Assembly: GCF_027891095.1 (NCBI RefSeq)
Contig: NZ_JAQIIO010000008.1
Location: forward strand, 62,001-126,000
Length of the DNA: 64,000 bases
From: Aliiroseovarius salicola
Lineage (GTDB): Bacteria > Pseudomonadota > Alphaproteobacteria > Rhodobacterales > Rhodobacteraceae
Direction of reading: 5' to 3'
A program made the translations under genes and the position numbers. Shown piece after piece: positions 9,045 to 21,517 of this stretch (position 1 is the first letter of the stretch; each line of letters opens with the position of its first letter). The notes beneath the pieces are model-generated. The model had not been told where the DNA came from, did not search any database, and saw only the letters and a list, made by a program, of their open reading frames with translations.

Positions 9045-9497
9045 ATGGCCCCTGTTTTGCGCAAGAAATTCTGGGAACGCCCTTTGCAGGATCTGACCCC
9101 GGAAGAGTGGGAAGCCCTCTGTGATGGGTGCGGCAAGTGCTGCCTGAACAAGTTAGAAGATGAAGAGACTGGTGAGGTGGTTTTCACCCGCATCGCCTGT
9201 CGCCTGCTGGACAATGAAACCTGCCGCTGCGCGCAATATGACATCCGGTTGAATTTCGTGCCGGAATGCATTGTGCTCAGTCAGAAGAATATCGCCGATA
9301 TTGCCTATTTCATGCCCGCCTCTTGTGCATATCGCCTGCGGCACGAAGGAAAGCCACTTGCCGATTGGCATCCGCTTGTTGCAGGTGGGCCAGAACGAAT
9401 GCATGAAGAAGGAAGGTCTGTCAAAGGCTGGACCATCCCGGAATTCGACGTGCCCGAAGAAGAATGGGAAGAGCATCTGATCGAGGAGCCCCACTGA
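9045..9497 (+). CDS. YcgN/UPF0260 family cysteine cluster protein
   Basis: A 150-residue protein with the family-defining CxxCxxCC cluster (Cys26, Cys29, Cys32, Cys33 in LCDGCGKCCLNK), then the conserved EETGEVVFTRIACRLLD, CRCAQYDIR and VPECIVLS segments with further cysteines. The cluster is a probable metal or Fe-S ligand set, but the function of the UPF0260 family is unknown. Its stop codon overlaps the start of the aldolase gene (ATGA), so the two are translationally coupled. Confidence 0.93.
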   Translation: MAPVLRKKFWERPLQDLTPEEWEALCDGCGKCCLNKLEDEETGEVVFTRIACRLLDNETCRCAQYDIRLNFVPECIVLSQKNIADIAYFMPASCAYRLRHEGKPLADWHPLVAGGPERMHEEGRSVKGWTIPEFDVPEEEWEEHLIEEPH

Positions 9498-10546
9498 TGT
9501 ATTTTGCCTCTGACAACACCGGCCCGGTGCATCCGAAAATCCTTGAAGCGATCGGTGCTGCGAGCAATGGGTATGCGATGCCCTATGGGGCGGACGATTT
9601 GAACGCTCAGGTCACGGCACGCATCCGAGACATTTTTGAAGCCCCCGATGCAGCGGTTTTTCTGGTCGCCACCGGCACCGCTGCAAATGTGCTCTCGCTT
9701 GCCACATTGAGCCAACCATTCGAAACGATATTCTGTACTCCCGAAGCACATATCCATGAAGACGAATGCAACGGGCCCGAGTTTTTCACCGGTGGGGCAA
9801 AGCTCACATTGGTACCGTCGATCAACGCCAAGATGACACCGGAAACCCTGCGCACCACAGTTACCAAGGAAGGTTCCCGTGGCGTGCATGGGCCGCAACG
9901 CGGACCTGTTTCCATCACAAATGTGACCGAGCGCGGTACAGTCTACTCCGTGGCGGAAATCGCCGCCCTGACGGGCGTTGCCAAAGAATTTGGTCTGGCC
10001 ACTCATCTGGACGGCGCGCGCTTTGCCAATGCGGTGGTGGCAACAGGCAGCACTCCAGCTGAGATGACCTGGAAAGCGGGCATTGATGTGGTCAGCTTCG
10101 GCGGCACCAAAAACGGCTGCATGGGGGTTGAAGCCGTCATCTTCTTTGACCCGAAACACGCGTGGGAATTTGAACTCCGCCGCAAACGCGGCGCGCATCT
10201 CTTCTCAAAACATCGCTTCCTGTCTGCCCAGATGCTGGCCTATCTCGAAGATGGATTGTGGCTTGATCTGGCAAGTCGCGCCAACGCCGCCAATGCACGT
10301 CTGGCACGCGGTCTAAAACAGGTTGAAGGCACGTCCTACATGTTCGAACCCGAAGCCAATATCAGCTTCGCCCGCTGGTCGCGGCAAGGCCATCAATTCT
10401 TGCATGATGCCGGGGCCGTGTATCTTGTGTGGAATGACGATCTGATTGGCAATGACCCGGACGAACTATTAGAAGCACGCCTCGTTACCGATTGGTCCGC
10501 CACCGATGAAAACATCGACATGTTTCTGAACCTGATCCGACGCTAG
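9497..10546 (+). CDS. low-specificity threonine aldolase / beta-eliminating lyase family
   Basis: A 349-residue fold-type I PLP enzyme. FASDNTGPVHPKILEAI at the N-terminus, the HLDGAR motif (Asp172 pairs with the PLP ring nitrogen) and SFGGTKNG with Lys205 as the Schiff-base lysine identify the threonine aldolase group, which cleaves L-threonine or L-allo-threonine to glycine and acetaldehyde. Related beta-eliminating lyases share these motifs, so the precise substrate is not certain. Start at 9497 overlaps the ycgN stop. A dispersed repeat copy follows. Confidence 0.88.
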   Translation: MYFASDNTGPVHPKILEAIGAASNGYAMPYGADDLNAQVTARIRDIFEAPDAAVFLVATGTAANVLSLATLSQPFETIFCTPEAHIHEDECNGPEFFTGGAKLTLVPSINAKMTPETLRTTVTKEGSRGVHGPQRGPVSITNVTERGTVYSVAEIAALTGVAKEFGLATHLDGARFANAVVATGSTPAEMTWKAGIDVVSFGGTKNGCMGVEAVIFFDPKHAWEFELRRKRGAHLFSKHRFLSAQMLAYLEDGLWLDLASRANAANARLARGLKQVEGTSYMFEPEANISFARWSRQGHQFLHDAGAVYLVWNDDLIGNDPDELLEARLVTDWSATDENIDMFLNLIRR

Positions 10547-10560
10547 AGCCTTCGGTATTT

Positions 10561-10634
10561 TCTTGCTGCAAATACCTTGGGGTACGCCCGCAGGGCGAGG
10601 GGCAAAGCCCCTGAGCCGAGGCAAAGCCGAGGCC
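10561..10634 (-). repeat. dispersed intergenic palindromic repeat, copy b
   Basis: On the minus strand it reads as hairpins GCCTCGGCtttGCCTCGGC and GGGGCtttGCCCC, then ACCCCAAGGTATTTGCAGCAAGA, the same block order as copy a. It fills the gap between the convergent aldolase and alpha/beta hydrolase genes. Confidence 0.8.
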
Positions 10635-10655
10635 GCGCCCAACGATATCAGGTCT

Positions 10656-11501
10656 TTAGACCGTGGTTTCGGCCGGAGTACGCTCTAGCAAACGACGGAT
10701 CTCAGATGCCACCCGCTCAGGATGCGAAATCGGTGACATGTGTCCCGCCCCTTCGATCACCACGCGGCGCGCATCCGGCAACCGCGCCTCAAAGACATCG
10801 TGAATCGCAGCGATGATGCGTGGTGTGCCCTGCCCCTCAACTAGCAAACAAGACATTTTAAGCCCTTCCAGTGCCCCAGGTGCGGCTTGCCCATGCACAT
10901 CCATTGAGGTCACCGGAGCGCAGGCCGAGATCAGGTGAATACGTGCTGCCATGTCATCGCGCAGGATCACCGGCAGTCGTTCCCAGGACACAGCTCCACC
11001 CCAAACACCATGAAACAGACGCGCAGCCTCGATATGATCCCCGGCCCGCATCGCATCTGCAAACGCTCCCTTCATAAAGGCGTCGACATCGTCATATTCC
11101 CCAGCATATTGCGGATGGTTGCTGAGAGCAGCAAATAGAACCGGTTCAATCAAAGTCAGGCTTCGCACCCGTTCTGGAACCATTTGGGCAACGCGAAGGG
11201 CAACAGTAGCTCCAAAACTGTGCCCGACCAGATCAACCGTTTCCTGCGCCTCTGTGTCCAGTAGCGCCAACGCCGCTTCGGCTGCTTGCGTCTGGTAGTC
11301 CCGTTCAGGATCCCAATCCCCAGATTGCCCATGGCCGGGCAAATCCATCATCAGCATAGACAGGTCAGAGGAAAGCTGCGTTGCCACGCCGCGCCATGCC
11401 CCGAGATGGGCAAGAGAACAATGCAGCAGCAGCGCCTCCCGGCGCCCCTGCCCCATCCGGGTCCAATGTATTTCAGTGCCAGCCAGAGTATCCTTTGCCA
11501 T
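10656..11501 (-). CDS. alpha/beta hydrolase
   Basis: A 281-residue alpha/beta-hydrolase fold protein. HCSLAHLGAW is the oxyanion-hole region, LMMDLPGHGQSGDW the loop after strand 4, LVGHSFGATVAL the nucleophile elbow (Ser95), and VIEGAGHMSPISHPE carries the catalytic His near residue 256. The substrate is unknown. The ATG at 11501 is used because it lies just after the stop of the upstream isomerase gene; longer starts would run through that gene. Co-transcription with the isomerase is likely. Confidence 0.85.
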   Translation of the reverse strand: MAKDTLAGTEIHWTRMGQGRREALLLHCSLAHLGAWRGVATQLSSDLSMLMMDLPGHGQSGDWDPERDYQTQAAEAALALLDTEAQETVDLVGHSFGATVALRVAQMVPERVRSLTLIEPVLFAALSNHPQYAGEYDDVDAFMKGAFADAMRAGDHIEAARLFHGVWGGAVSWERLPVILRDDMAARIHLISACAPVTSMDVHGQAAPGALEGLKMSCLLVEGQGTPRIIAAIHDVFEARLPDARRVVIEGAGHMSPISHPERVASEIRRLLERTPAETTV

Positions 11502-11511
11502 AACCCGCTTA

Positions 11512-12108
11512 TCAGCGGGTGGCGAGGTGGGCGTCAAGCTGTGCGAGCCGATCTTGTCCCCAGAACCTTGCGTCATCATCCGTGACATAGAAAGGCGACC
11601 CGAATACACCGGCCTTCACCGCATCATCAGTGTTTCTGGAATAGACCTCAGCCCCTTCCAGCATCCCAGTCATCGTCAACATGCGCGAGAATCCACAGGC
11701 CTCAAGCGCATCGCCAATCACCTCATCCTGCGCGATGTCTTTCTCCTCGGCCCAGCAGGCCCGGAGGATCTTTTGCACCAGCGCCCCGACATCTCCACCA
11801 CCCGCTTTTTGCGCGGCAATGATTGCGTAAGACGCGGGAGCTGCATTGGTGGGCCAGAAGGCAGGATTTGGGGTAAGCTCCATCTCCAGAGATTTTGACC
11901 AACGCTGCAGTTCCTGCATCCGATATTCATTTCGACTCGGATGCCGTTCCGATTGCTTCACACCCCCGGTACGATCAAAGATCGACATGATATCCATTGG
12001 CTTGTAGGTCACGCTGGCCCCATGGCGGGCCGCCATTTCTTCCATCCGCGCCCCGGCAAGATACGCCCAAGGCGAAAGGACTGTGAAATAATAGTCAATA
12101 TGCGCCAA
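11512..12108 (-). CDS. 2-hydroxychromene-2-carboxylate isomerase (NahD/DsbA-like) family
   Basis: A 198-residue DsbA-like thioredoxin-fold protein: AHIDYYFTVLSPWAYLAG has the serine at the position used by kappa-class GSTs and NahD to activate glutathione, and VFGSPFYV carries the cis-proline loop. NahD isomerises 2-hydroxychromene-2-carboxylate in naphthalene breakdown, but no other aromatic-catabolic gene is nearby, so the real substrate is open. The TTG at 12108 is preferred: GGAGGG stands at ideal spacing before it and the family homology begins there. An ATG at 12153 would add 15 residues without a visible ribosome-binding site. Confidence 0.8.
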   Translation of the reverse strand: MAHIDYYFTVLSPWAYLAGARMEEMAARHGASVTYKPMDIMSIFDRTGGVKQSERHPSRNEYRMQELQRWSKSLEMELTPNPAFWPTNAAPASYAIIAAQKAGGGDVGALVQKILRACWAEEKDIAQDEVIGDALEACGFSRMLTMTGMLEGAEVYSRNTDDAVKAGVFGSPFYVTDDDARFWGQDRLAQLDAHLATR

Positions 12109-12213
12109 TTTCTGCCCTCCTTGTTTCACCAACCTGTTTAAAGGAATCTGCATGGATGGTAAGGGGGTGCCATCGTCACGATTCTGTCATACGGGCCACT
12201 TGGGGACACGACC

Positions 12214-13227
12214 ATGCCTTCGATCACTGAACCGAAACTCATTTCCGGCAATGCCAACCAACCACTTGCCAAATCTGTCGCCAAGCGCATGTCGCTTCAT
12301 CGCGGTGAACGCGTGGGGCTGGTAGATGCCCGCGTCGAACGCTTCAACGACCAGGAGGTTTTCGTTGAGATCTACGAAAACGTCCGTGGTGAAGACATGT
12401 TCATCATTCAGCCGACATCAAACCCGGCCAATGACAACCTGATGGAGCTGTTGATCATCTCGGACACATTGCGCCGCTCGTCTGCGGCCCGCATCACCGC
12501 CGTGATCCCCTATTTCGGCTATGCTCGTCAGGACCGCCGGACCAAGGCGCGGACGCCGATCTCGGCCAAGCTGGTCGCCAACCTGATTGCCCAGTCTGGC
12601 ATTGAACGGGTTCTGACCATGGACCTGCACGCCACCCAGATCCAGGGCTTCTTCGACATTCCGGTGGACAACCTTTATGCCAGCCCGGTTTTTGCACTGG
12701 ATGTGAAGCATCACTTCAAGGATTGCCTCGACGAAGTCATGGTGATCTCGCCGGACGTGGGTGGTGTTGGCCGCGCACGTGAACTGGCTAAGCGGATCAA
12801 CGCTCCGCTCGCCATCGTCGACAAACGTCGCGAGAAAGCTGGTGAAGTGGCTGAAATGACCGTGATTGGTGACGTGACCGGCAAGCGCTGCATTATCGTG
12901 GACGACATCTGCGACACTGCTGGCACCCTGTGCAAGGCGGCCGAAGTCTTGATGGAAAAAGGTGCCAGCGAAGTCCACGCATATATCACCCACGGCGTCA
13001 TGTCCGGCCCCGCCGTCGAGCGTGTTTCCAACTCGGTGATGAAGTCTCTGGTGATCACCGATTCGATTGAGGCGACCGACCATGTGAAAAACGCGCCGAA
13101 TATCCGCATCGTACCCACCGCACCGATCTTTGCCCAAGCGATCCAGAACATCTGGGGCGGCATGTCGGTCAGTTCGCTCTTCGATCATGACACGCTCGAG
13201 CCGCTTTACGAAGGCATGTATACCTAA
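12214..13227 (+). CDS. prs: ribose-phosphate pyrophosphokinase (PRPP synthetase)
   Basis: A 337-residue protein with the class I PRPP synthetase features: [10 protein letters not shown] and YARQDRR (ATP flexible loop), [15 protein letters not shown] (Mg-ATP/PRPP signature), [13 protein letters not shown] and the PRPP-binding loop [12 protein letters not shown]. It makes PRPP from ribose 5-phosphate and ATP for nucleotide, histidine and tryptophan synthesis. The N-terminus is about 20 residues longer than in E. coli Prs. It is monocistronic with a strong terminator 25 bp after the stop. Confidence 0.97.
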   Translation: MPSITEPKLISGNANQPLAKSVAKRMSLHRGERVGLVDARVERFNDQEVFVEIYENVRGEDMFIIQPTSNPANDNLMELLIISDTLRRSSAARITAVIPYFGYARQDRRTKARTPISAKLVANLIAQSGIERVLTMDLHATQIQGFFDIPVDNLYASPVFALDVKHHFKDCLDEVMVISPDVGGVGRARELAKRINAPLAIVDKRREKAGEVAEMTVIGDVTGKRCIIVDDICDTAGTLCKAAEVLMEKGASEVHAYITHGVMSGPAVERVSNSVMKSLVITDSIEATDHVKNAPNIRIVPTAPIFAQAIQNIWGGMSVSSLFDHDTLEPLYEGMYT

Positions 13228-13251
13228 GTGATTACAATTACTTAAAATAAC

Positions 13252-13276
13252 AAAGGGCCCGAGAGGGCCCTTTTTC
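13252..13276 (+). terminator. Rho-independent terminator after prs
   Basis: Perfect stem AAAGGGCCC / GGGCCCTTT with GAGA loop followed by a T run. It is symmetric enough to serve the convergent lectin-domain gene too. Confidence 0.92.
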
Positions 13277-13296
13277 TATTGCGCCGGCCTGCCCGG

Positions 13297-13647
13297 CTAA
13301 TCAACATCCCAGTCATCCGGATCAGACAAGCTGCCGATCGCAAGCCAATCGGCTCGAATGCGGGCGACCCGCGTGTCACCCCAGGTTTTGAACACGATCT
13401 CGAACCCGTCATGCGAGATATTCTCGGCTGTGATATCCACCCTCTGGTTCGTCTCGCCAGCAATGTCCCACATGGAAATCGAAACCTGTACCGATGGAAG
13501 CTCGAAAAACCGCCCGTCAAAATTGACAGGCTCACGAAACTCTCGCGGCCCGCTGCCGGTCCACATCTTCCCGTCGTGTTCGAAATCTGAAAACAAGACA
13601 CGGCTGCCCTGTTCGACACCCAATTGATTGCGATTAAATTTCTTCAT
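13297..13647 (-). CDS. H-type lectin domain protein
   Basis: A 116-residue protein in which FSDFEHDGKMWTGSGPREF, VQVSISMWDIAGETNQRVD and GFEIVFKTWGDTRVARIRADWLAIG match the six-stranded H-type (discoidin I/snail agglutinin-like) lectin domain. H-type lectins bind N-acetylgalactosamine in animals and form trimers; the bacterial versions are uncharacterised. No signal peptide is visible, so it may be cytoplasmic or exported another way. It stands alone, convergent with prs. Confidence 0.75.
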   Translation of the reverse strand: MKKFNRNQLGVEQGSRVLFSDFEHDGKMWTGSGPREFREPVNFDGRFFELPSVQVSISMWDIAGETNQRVDITAENISHDGFEIVFKTWGDTRVARIRADWLAIGSLSDPDDWDVD

Positions 13648-13708
13648 AATTGAACCCGCTACTTCACCTCTGTGATTTGGCCAAATAATTTCGGCCTTTT
13701 CAAGACAC

Positions 13709-14902
13709 TCAACGCAGCTTCAGAAAGAACGGAAAGATCGCGAGCAGAATGAGGCCGGAGAAAAGAAACGGCGCGCCGGGCAAGTAAATATAGGCGTCTT
13801 CTGCTGCAAATTCTTGGAAAAGTCCGGTCATTACCATTGGGGCAAGCACCGCCGAAATCGAAGCAAGAGAGGCAATCACCCCTTGCAACAGGCCTTGTCG
13901 GTCCTCGGACACTTTATTGGCCATGATTGCCGTCATCGTCGGGGGTGCCATATCGGCCAGAGCGGCCACCGCGAGGAAGGTAAACATCACCACAACACTG
14001 GCTGTCAGGCCAAATACGATTAGCGCGACTGTGGCGCAGGCCATTGAAAAGATGAGAGTTTTATACTCACCCAAGCGCGGGATAAGCACACGCATCACGC
14101 CCCCTTGGGTGATCGCAATTCCGATCCCATAGGCCGAAAGGGTCACACCAATCAGGGCGGTGCCCCAGCCAAACACCTCACGGGTCCAGAAGGCCCAAAG
14201 TACGGGGTAGACCATGTTGGCGAACTCAAACAGGAACAGCAACGTCAGTGGCAGCGCCAGCCCCGGAAGGCGAAATGCATCAAGGATCGAACTGAATGGA
14301 TTTAGATCGCGGCGGGCAAATCCGCGGCGCTTTTCAGGGTTAAGGCTTTCTGGCAAAACGAAAATTCCGAACAGGACATTGATCCCTGCCATTGCGGCTG
14401 CAAGCCAGAACGGGGCTGTAATGTGCCAACTGGCAACCACCCCACCGATGGCGGGCCCCATGACAAATCCAATCCCGAAAGCGGCCCCGATCAGGCCAAA
14501 ATTCGCTGCGCGTTCCTCGGGTTTCGAGATATCCGCAAGATAGGCCGTCGCCGTAATGTAGGTTCCGCCCGCGATCCCGGCCATGGCTCGTCCAATCAAA
14601 AGCCAGATGAACGTGGTGGCCATCGCCATGATCACATAGTCAATACAGAGCGTGACAAGAGCCAATAAAAGCACCGGCCTGCGCCCAAAACTATCTGATA
14701 ATCCACCAATAATCGGCGCGAAGAGGAATTGCATCCCGGCGTAAGACGCCATCAATATCCCGCCCCAGAACGCTCCGTCTGCGGTATTGGTCGCTCCGAC
14801 TTTCTGCATCAGATCCGGCATGATTGGGAACACGATGCCAATCCCGATTGCGTCGAGCAACAGGGTGGCAAGGATGAACCAGAGGGCGGAGCGATTTTTC
14901 AT
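13709..14902 (-). CDS. MFS transporter, TetA-like drug exporter group
   Basis: A 397-residue protein with about twelve hydrophobic segments. The loop 2-3 motif A, IGGLSDSFGRRPVLL (about residues 65-79), and the N-terminal LDAIGIGIVFPIMPDL resemble the TetA(DHA1) group of proton/drug antiporters in the inner membrane. The substrate is not predictable; TetA-like genes are common chromosomal genes without tetracycline resistance. The ATG at 14902 is taken in preference to a GTG seven codons upstream, although neither has a strong Shine-Dalgarno. Confidence 0.88.
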   Translation of the reverse strand: MKNRSALWFILATLLLDAIGIGIVFPIMPDLMQKVGATNTADGAFWGGILMASYAGMQFLFAPIIGGLSDSFGRRPVLLLALVTLCIDYVIMAMATTFIWLLIGRAMAGIAGGTYITATAYLADISKPEERAANFGLIGAAFGIGFVMGPAIGGVVASWHITAPFWLAAAMAGINVLFGIFVLPESLNPEKRRGFARRDLNPFSSILDAFRLPGLALPLTLLFLFEFANMVYPVLWAFWTREVFGWGTALIGVTLSAYGIGIAITQGGVMRVLIPRLGEYKTLIFSMACATVALIVFGLTASVVVMFTFLAVAALADMAPPTMTAIMANKVSEDRQGLLQGVIASLASISAVLAPMVMTGLFQEFAAEDAYIYLPGAPFLFSGLILLAIFPFFLKLR

Positions 14903-14959
14903 GGGAGCTTTCACCGCGATCACTTAACCAATGGGTCAAGTTCTGCCCGGAAGCGGCGC

Positions 14960-15054
14960 GAGGTGCAATCTTTAAAGTTTTTAAAGGCTCAGACGGGCAA
15001 AGTTTAAAGTTCTGAGGGGCTGGAAGGGGAAAGTTTAAAGTTTTTCCAGTATGG
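14960..15054. repeat. short AAAGTTTAAAGTT repeats
   Basis: The 289-bp stretch upstream of the MFS gene holds TTTAAAGTTT at about 14971, 15000 and 15031, the last two as near-identical GCAAAGTTTAAAGTTCTG and GGAAAGTTTAAAGTTTTTC blocks 31 bp apart, each containing the palindrome TTTAAA. They could be regulator sites for the exporter or merely simple repeats. Nothing else is recognised in this intergenic stretch (14903-15191). Confidence 0.6.
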
Positions 15055-15191
15055 GATTGGGTTTCCTGTGCGAGTCCAGAGCAGATCTTGCTTTTGCATA
15101 ATTGTAGACCGAATATCAGTGATGCGGGCAAAGCGGGCTATCCCGTCGCAAGGTTGAATGTCTGCTCTGCGCGGCTCAACCAAACTACGGT

Positions 15192-15683
15192 TCAAAGTTC
15201 CATGGACATCTCATGCCAAGTCATTCCTCCATGGCCAGAGGTCGATGGATTTAAATATCTGTACCCAAATCTCTCATAGAGCGGGACGTGATGCTCTTTG
15301 CACATGAGGTAGATTGCGGATTTTCCCATCTTTTTCATGCGTCCTACGAACTCGACCATCAATGCCCGTGAAAGGCCTTTTCCCTGCTGGGCCGGATCAA
15401 CGACGACAGACATTATAACGACATTTGGAGCGTTAGGGTCATGCCCCACAAGCTCCTTGAACTCCTCATCTGACATTTCGACGTTGTGCGCACATCCGCA
15501 ATTCATAAAGCCAACGGTCTCGCCTTCGATCTCAAGAATGAGGAAACCATCGGGATAGACCTCAATCCTCTTGGATATCTTTTCGAGGGTTGCTGCTTCG
15601 TCGCCTTCATAGGCAGAAGTCTCGATCTCAAAACATCGAATTGCGTCGGAGGGCTGGGCGTTTCGAAATTTGTTCATGCACAT
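15192..15683 (-). CDS. GNAT family N-acetyltransferase
   Basis: A 163-residue GCN5-related acetyltransferase. VIMSVVVDPAQQGKGLSRAL is motif A with the acetyl-CoA pyrophosphate loop Q/R-x-x-G-x-G/A, and VPLYERFGYRYL is the conserved C-terminal motif B. The wide acidic loop (VEMSDEEFKELVGHDPNA) recalls arylalkylamine N-acetyltransferase-like members, so a small amine substrate is possible but unproven. An ATG two codons in (15677) is an equally possible start. Confidence 0.85.
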   Translation of the reverse strand: MCMNKFRNAQPSDAIRCFEIETSAYEGDEAATLEKISKRIEVYPDGFLILEIEGETVGFMNCGCAHNVEMSDEEFKELVGHDPNAPNVVIMSVVVDPAQQGKGLSRALMVEFVGRMKKMGKSAIYLMCKEHHVPLYERFGYRYLNPSTSGHGGMTWHEMSMEL

Positions 15684-15772
15684 ACATTACGCGCGATAGA
15701 TCAAGTTGAATAGCCGCTGTTGGTTCCCCTCGCAGCATTCGACACAATGGGCTCATAGCGGGACATTCAAAC

Positions 15773-15803
15773 AAAAAACCCCGCCTCAATGGACGGGGTT
15801 TTT
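15773..15803 (-). terminator. terminator of the atp operon
   Basis: Stem AAAACCCCG / CGGGGTTTT with a 10-nt loop and flanking A and T runs, 23 bp after atpC. On the minus strand the T run follows the stem. Confidence 0.9.
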
Positions 15804-15825
15804 AAATTCTTATCTGCCGGGTAGC

Positions 15826-16236
15826 TTACGAGTTGGCGTTGAAGCCCAGTTCGCTGGCCAGTGCGGCGATGTCGACGGTGCGTTTTGCCAGTTCGTCGAG
15901 GTTTTCTGCGGTGGCGTTGTCGGACGCGTTGGCGGCGTCTTGCACAAAGCTGTCCACAACCTCTTGGGTCACTTCCGCCACCGGAACGGCGCGTTCGGCC
16001 AGAACCGAAGTGCCATTGGCGGTGATTTCAGCAAACCCACCGGTCACGGCATAAGCGGCGTCGCCCTCAGGGCTCTCCACTTTCACGATACCGGGACGCA
16101 GCGTGGTGATGGTCGGCGCGTGCATCGGCATGGCCGTCATGTCGCCATCGGCCCCGGGCAGTTGAACTGCGGTGGCCTGAAGCGAAGCCAGGCTGCGCTC
16201 GGGCGATACCAGGTCGAATTGCATCGTATCTGCCAT
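15826..16236 (-). CDS. atpC: F1F0 ATP synthase subunit epsilon
   Basis: The 136-residue product begins [19 protein letters not shown], followed by [23 protein letters not shown], the typical beta-sandwich of bacterial epsilon subunits. Epsilon is part of the central stalk of F1, couples rotation to the c-ring and can inhibit ATP hydrolysis. The C-terminal helical part (from about residue 90) is present. It is the last gene of atpHAGDC and precedes a strong terminator. Confidence 0.95.
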   Translation of the reverse strand: MADTMQFDLVSPERSLASLQATAVQLPGADGDMTAMPMHAPTITTLRPGIVKVESPEGDAAYAVTGGFAEITANGTSVLAERAVPVAEVTQEVVDSFVQDAANASDNATAENLDELAKRTVDIAALASELGFNANS

Positions 16237-16295
16237 TTAGGGTCTCCTTTCAGGATGGTCGGGGGTGAGTTTCCTCACCCCGTCGCGGTCCCAGA

Positions 16296-17738
<1,443 letters not shown>

Positions 17739-18614
17739 TTAGAGCGCCTCAGCGCCCGAAATGATTTCGATAAGTTCGTTGGTAATCACTGCCTGACGTG
17801 ACCGGTTGAACTGAATGGTCAGCTTGTCGATCATGTCGCCTGCGTTGCGGGTTGCGTTGTCCATTGCGGACATCCGCGCGCCCTGTTCCGAGGCAGCGTT
17901 TTCCAAAAGAGCCGAGAAGATCTGAGTGGCCACGCCCGAGGGCAGCAGCGTTTTCAGGATACCTTCTTCCGACGGTTCGTAATCGTAGACCACCGACGCA
18001 TCTGCGCCCTCTTCAGGGGCATCAAAGCTGGCAGGGATAACCTGCGTAGTCGTCGGGACCTGGCTGATCACGCTTTCGAACGTGTTGTAGAAGATCGTCG
18101 CCACGTCGAACTCACCCTCGTTGAAACGATGGATAAGATCGTTGGCAATGCCCTGGGCATTGCCGTAGCTGACGTTGCGCACTTCGGACAGATCGACATG
18201 GTGTACCATAATGTCGCCGAACTCGCGTTTCAGCTGTTCGCGGCCTTTCTTGCCGACAGTGATCATTTTCACCGTCTTGCCCTGACCGAGCAGCTCGTCC
18301 GCTTTGGCACGTGCCATTTTCACGATCGACGAGTTGAAGCCACCGCAGAGGCCCCGTTCAGCGGTCATGACCACAAGCATGTGGACCTTATCGCTGCCGG
18401 TGCCGGACAGAAGCATGGGTGCATTGCCCCCAGCCGAGGCGGCCGCCAAGCTACCCAGAACGGTGTTGAACCGTTCTGCATAGGGACGACCTGCTTCGGC
18501 AGCTTCCTGTGCCCGCCGCAGTTTTGCGGCGGCCACCATCTGCATGGCCTTCGTGATCTTCCGAGTGTTTTTGACACTCTCGATCCGATTTTTGAGGTCC
18601 TTAAGGTTAGGCAT
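17739..18614 (-). CDS. atpG: F1F0 ATP synthase subunit gamma
   Basis: A 291-residue central-stalk subunit. It begins [20 protein letters not shown] and ends with [20 protein letters not shown], the two coiled-coil helices that rotate inside the alpha3beta3 ring; [14 protein letters not shown] is the conserved Rossmann-like segment. It lies between atpA and atpD with short spacers of about 15-20 bp. Confidence 0.97.
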   Translation of the reverse strand: MPNLKDLKNRIESVKNTRKITKAMQMVAAAKLRRAQEAAEAGRPYAERFNTVLGSLAAASAGGNAPMLLSGTGSDKVHMLVVMTAERGLCGGFNSSIVKMARAKADELLGQGKTVKMITVGKKGREQLKREFGDIMVHHVDLSEVRNVSYGNAQGIANDLIHRFNEGEFDVATIFYNTFESVISQVPTTTQVIPASFDAPEEGADASVVYDYEPSEEGILKTLLPSGVATQIFSALLENAASEQGARMSAMDNATRNAGDMIDKLTIQFNRSRQAVITNELIEIISGAEAL

Positions 18615-18629
18615 CGTTCAGAGCCCCCC

Positions 18630-20167
<1,538 letters not shown>

Positions 20168-20168
<1 letters not shown>

Positions 20169-20728
20169 TATCCGACCTCTTTCATGGAATTCTGCAGTGC
20201 ATTGAGCTTGGCTTTGATCGAGGTGTCGATCATGCGCGAGCCCACTTTGACAACGAGGCCGCCGATGAGACTTTCGTCAACGGCCACGTCCACTTTCACA
20301 TCCTTGCCGGTGGTGCCCTTGAGCGCCTTGGCAAGCTTGTCTTGTTGCGCCTTGGTCATGGCCTTGGCCGAAGTCACCTCAGCGGTCACCTCACCCTTGT
20401 CCTCGGCGATCAGTGCGCGCAGCGCAGCGATCAATTGAGGCAATGCAAACAAACGACGCTTCTGGGCCATCAGACCCAGCGTGTTTGCCACCATTGGCGA
20501 AAGTTTCATTTTCTTGGCGATGGCGTCGATAGCCACACCCTGTTCTTCCCGGCTTACGACCGGTGAAGAGATCAGGTTGCGGAAATCGGCGCTATCGGCG
20601 AGAGCCGCATCAAGGGCATTAACATCCCCTTCAACAGCTTTCAGGTCTTTGCCTTCCTTAGCCAGTTCGAAAACGGCCGTGGCATATCGCTGGGCAATTC
20701 CAGCAGAGATCGCGACTGGTTCGGACAC
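20168..20728 (-). CDS. atpH: F1F0 ATP synthase subunit delta
   Basis: Peripheral-stalk subunit of 186 residues starting [19 protein letters not shown], the typical N-terminal helix bundle that binds alpha, and ending in the conserved [23 protein letters not shown] start at 20728 is chosen because GGAAGG lies at the right spacing and family homology starts there; the upstream ATG at 20779 would add 17 unrelated residues. It is the first gene of the F1 operon; F0 genes (atpBEF) are elsewhere, as usual in alphaproteobacteria. Confidence 0.95.
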
Positions 20729-21209
20729 GTCCACCCTTCCGATGTCTTGAGCCCCTTCGAGACGTGCCGTGAAGCACATCGGGGCGGCCTACAGATGCCG
20801 CGGTTGTCGCGTGTCATCTAAATCGCGTCGGGATGTAGCAGGGAAAACCCTTCCTCGCAACAGGCTTGGTGGGGTTTAACGCCAACATATTGGACCTTTA
20901 TGACACTGCACCACCTGCGGATTGGCCCAGACCCCTTTACGGATAGGAGAAAATGCCGGGGGTGGTTGTTAAAATGACCGTCAAATTTCTGAATACAATT
21001 GCATACCGAAACCCGTTCTCAGGTTAACGAATCTACCAATACGTCTGTGCGACTGCCCTTTTTCCAATGATCTCGGGGCAGATCAGCCATGTGATTCTCG
21101 CCAAATCAGAGCGAATTGCGCCGTCGGGGCCTTGCTCGCTCTTCGCCCTGATCAAACGCGTGCCACTCCATTTGGACCTGTGCTGCACCCGCAGCCCCTG
21201 TCCCCGATG
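20729..21209. other. intergenic region upstream of the atp operon
   Basis: About 480 bp that must hold the atp operon promoter. I see no convincing gene, RNA or hairpin here; no -35/-10 pair stands out. Open frames across it show no recognisable protein features. Confidence 0.5.
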
Positions 21210-21488
21210 TCAACGCTTCCAAACGGGGTTGCTATACGTGCAGAGAAAAAACTCAGGCACATCTTTTTTGAATTCAATCTTGGATGGGTACGGATCACTC
21301 CGATTGGCGGCTGATGCGTTCTCTACCAAATACCAAAACAGCAACATCACAACAGCGTCGCGCCGTTGTTCGGTCCAATCGGGCATTTCAGACCCCGGTT
21401 CAGGAGTAAATTCACCGCAAATATAGTCTTGCCCGAAGTTACGTAAAAACTCCGGTTCCGGCAGCTTCAACGATCCCCATTCGACCAT
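21210..21488 (-). CDS. hypothetical protein, 92 aa
   Basis: A 92-residue acidic open frame from an ATG at 21488: an N-terminal part rich in Glu/Pro (LKLPEPEFLRNFGQDYICGE), then a predicted helix (RRDAVVMLLFWYLVENASAA). I recognise no family. The amphipathic, protein-like composition favours it over the longer opposing frame on the plus strand, which has the low-complexity look of a shadow. A weak GAAG lies 9 nt upstream of the start. It lies between the atp operon and the methyltransferase gene, same strand. Confidence 0.4.
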   Translation of the reverse strand: MVEWGSLKLPEPEFLRNFGQDYICGEFTPEPGSEMPDWTEQRRDAVVMLLFWYLVENASAANRSDPYPSKIEFKKDVPEFFLCTYSNPVWKR

Positions 21489-21517
21489 AAACGTATTCTT
21501 CGCAACGCTTGATACTC

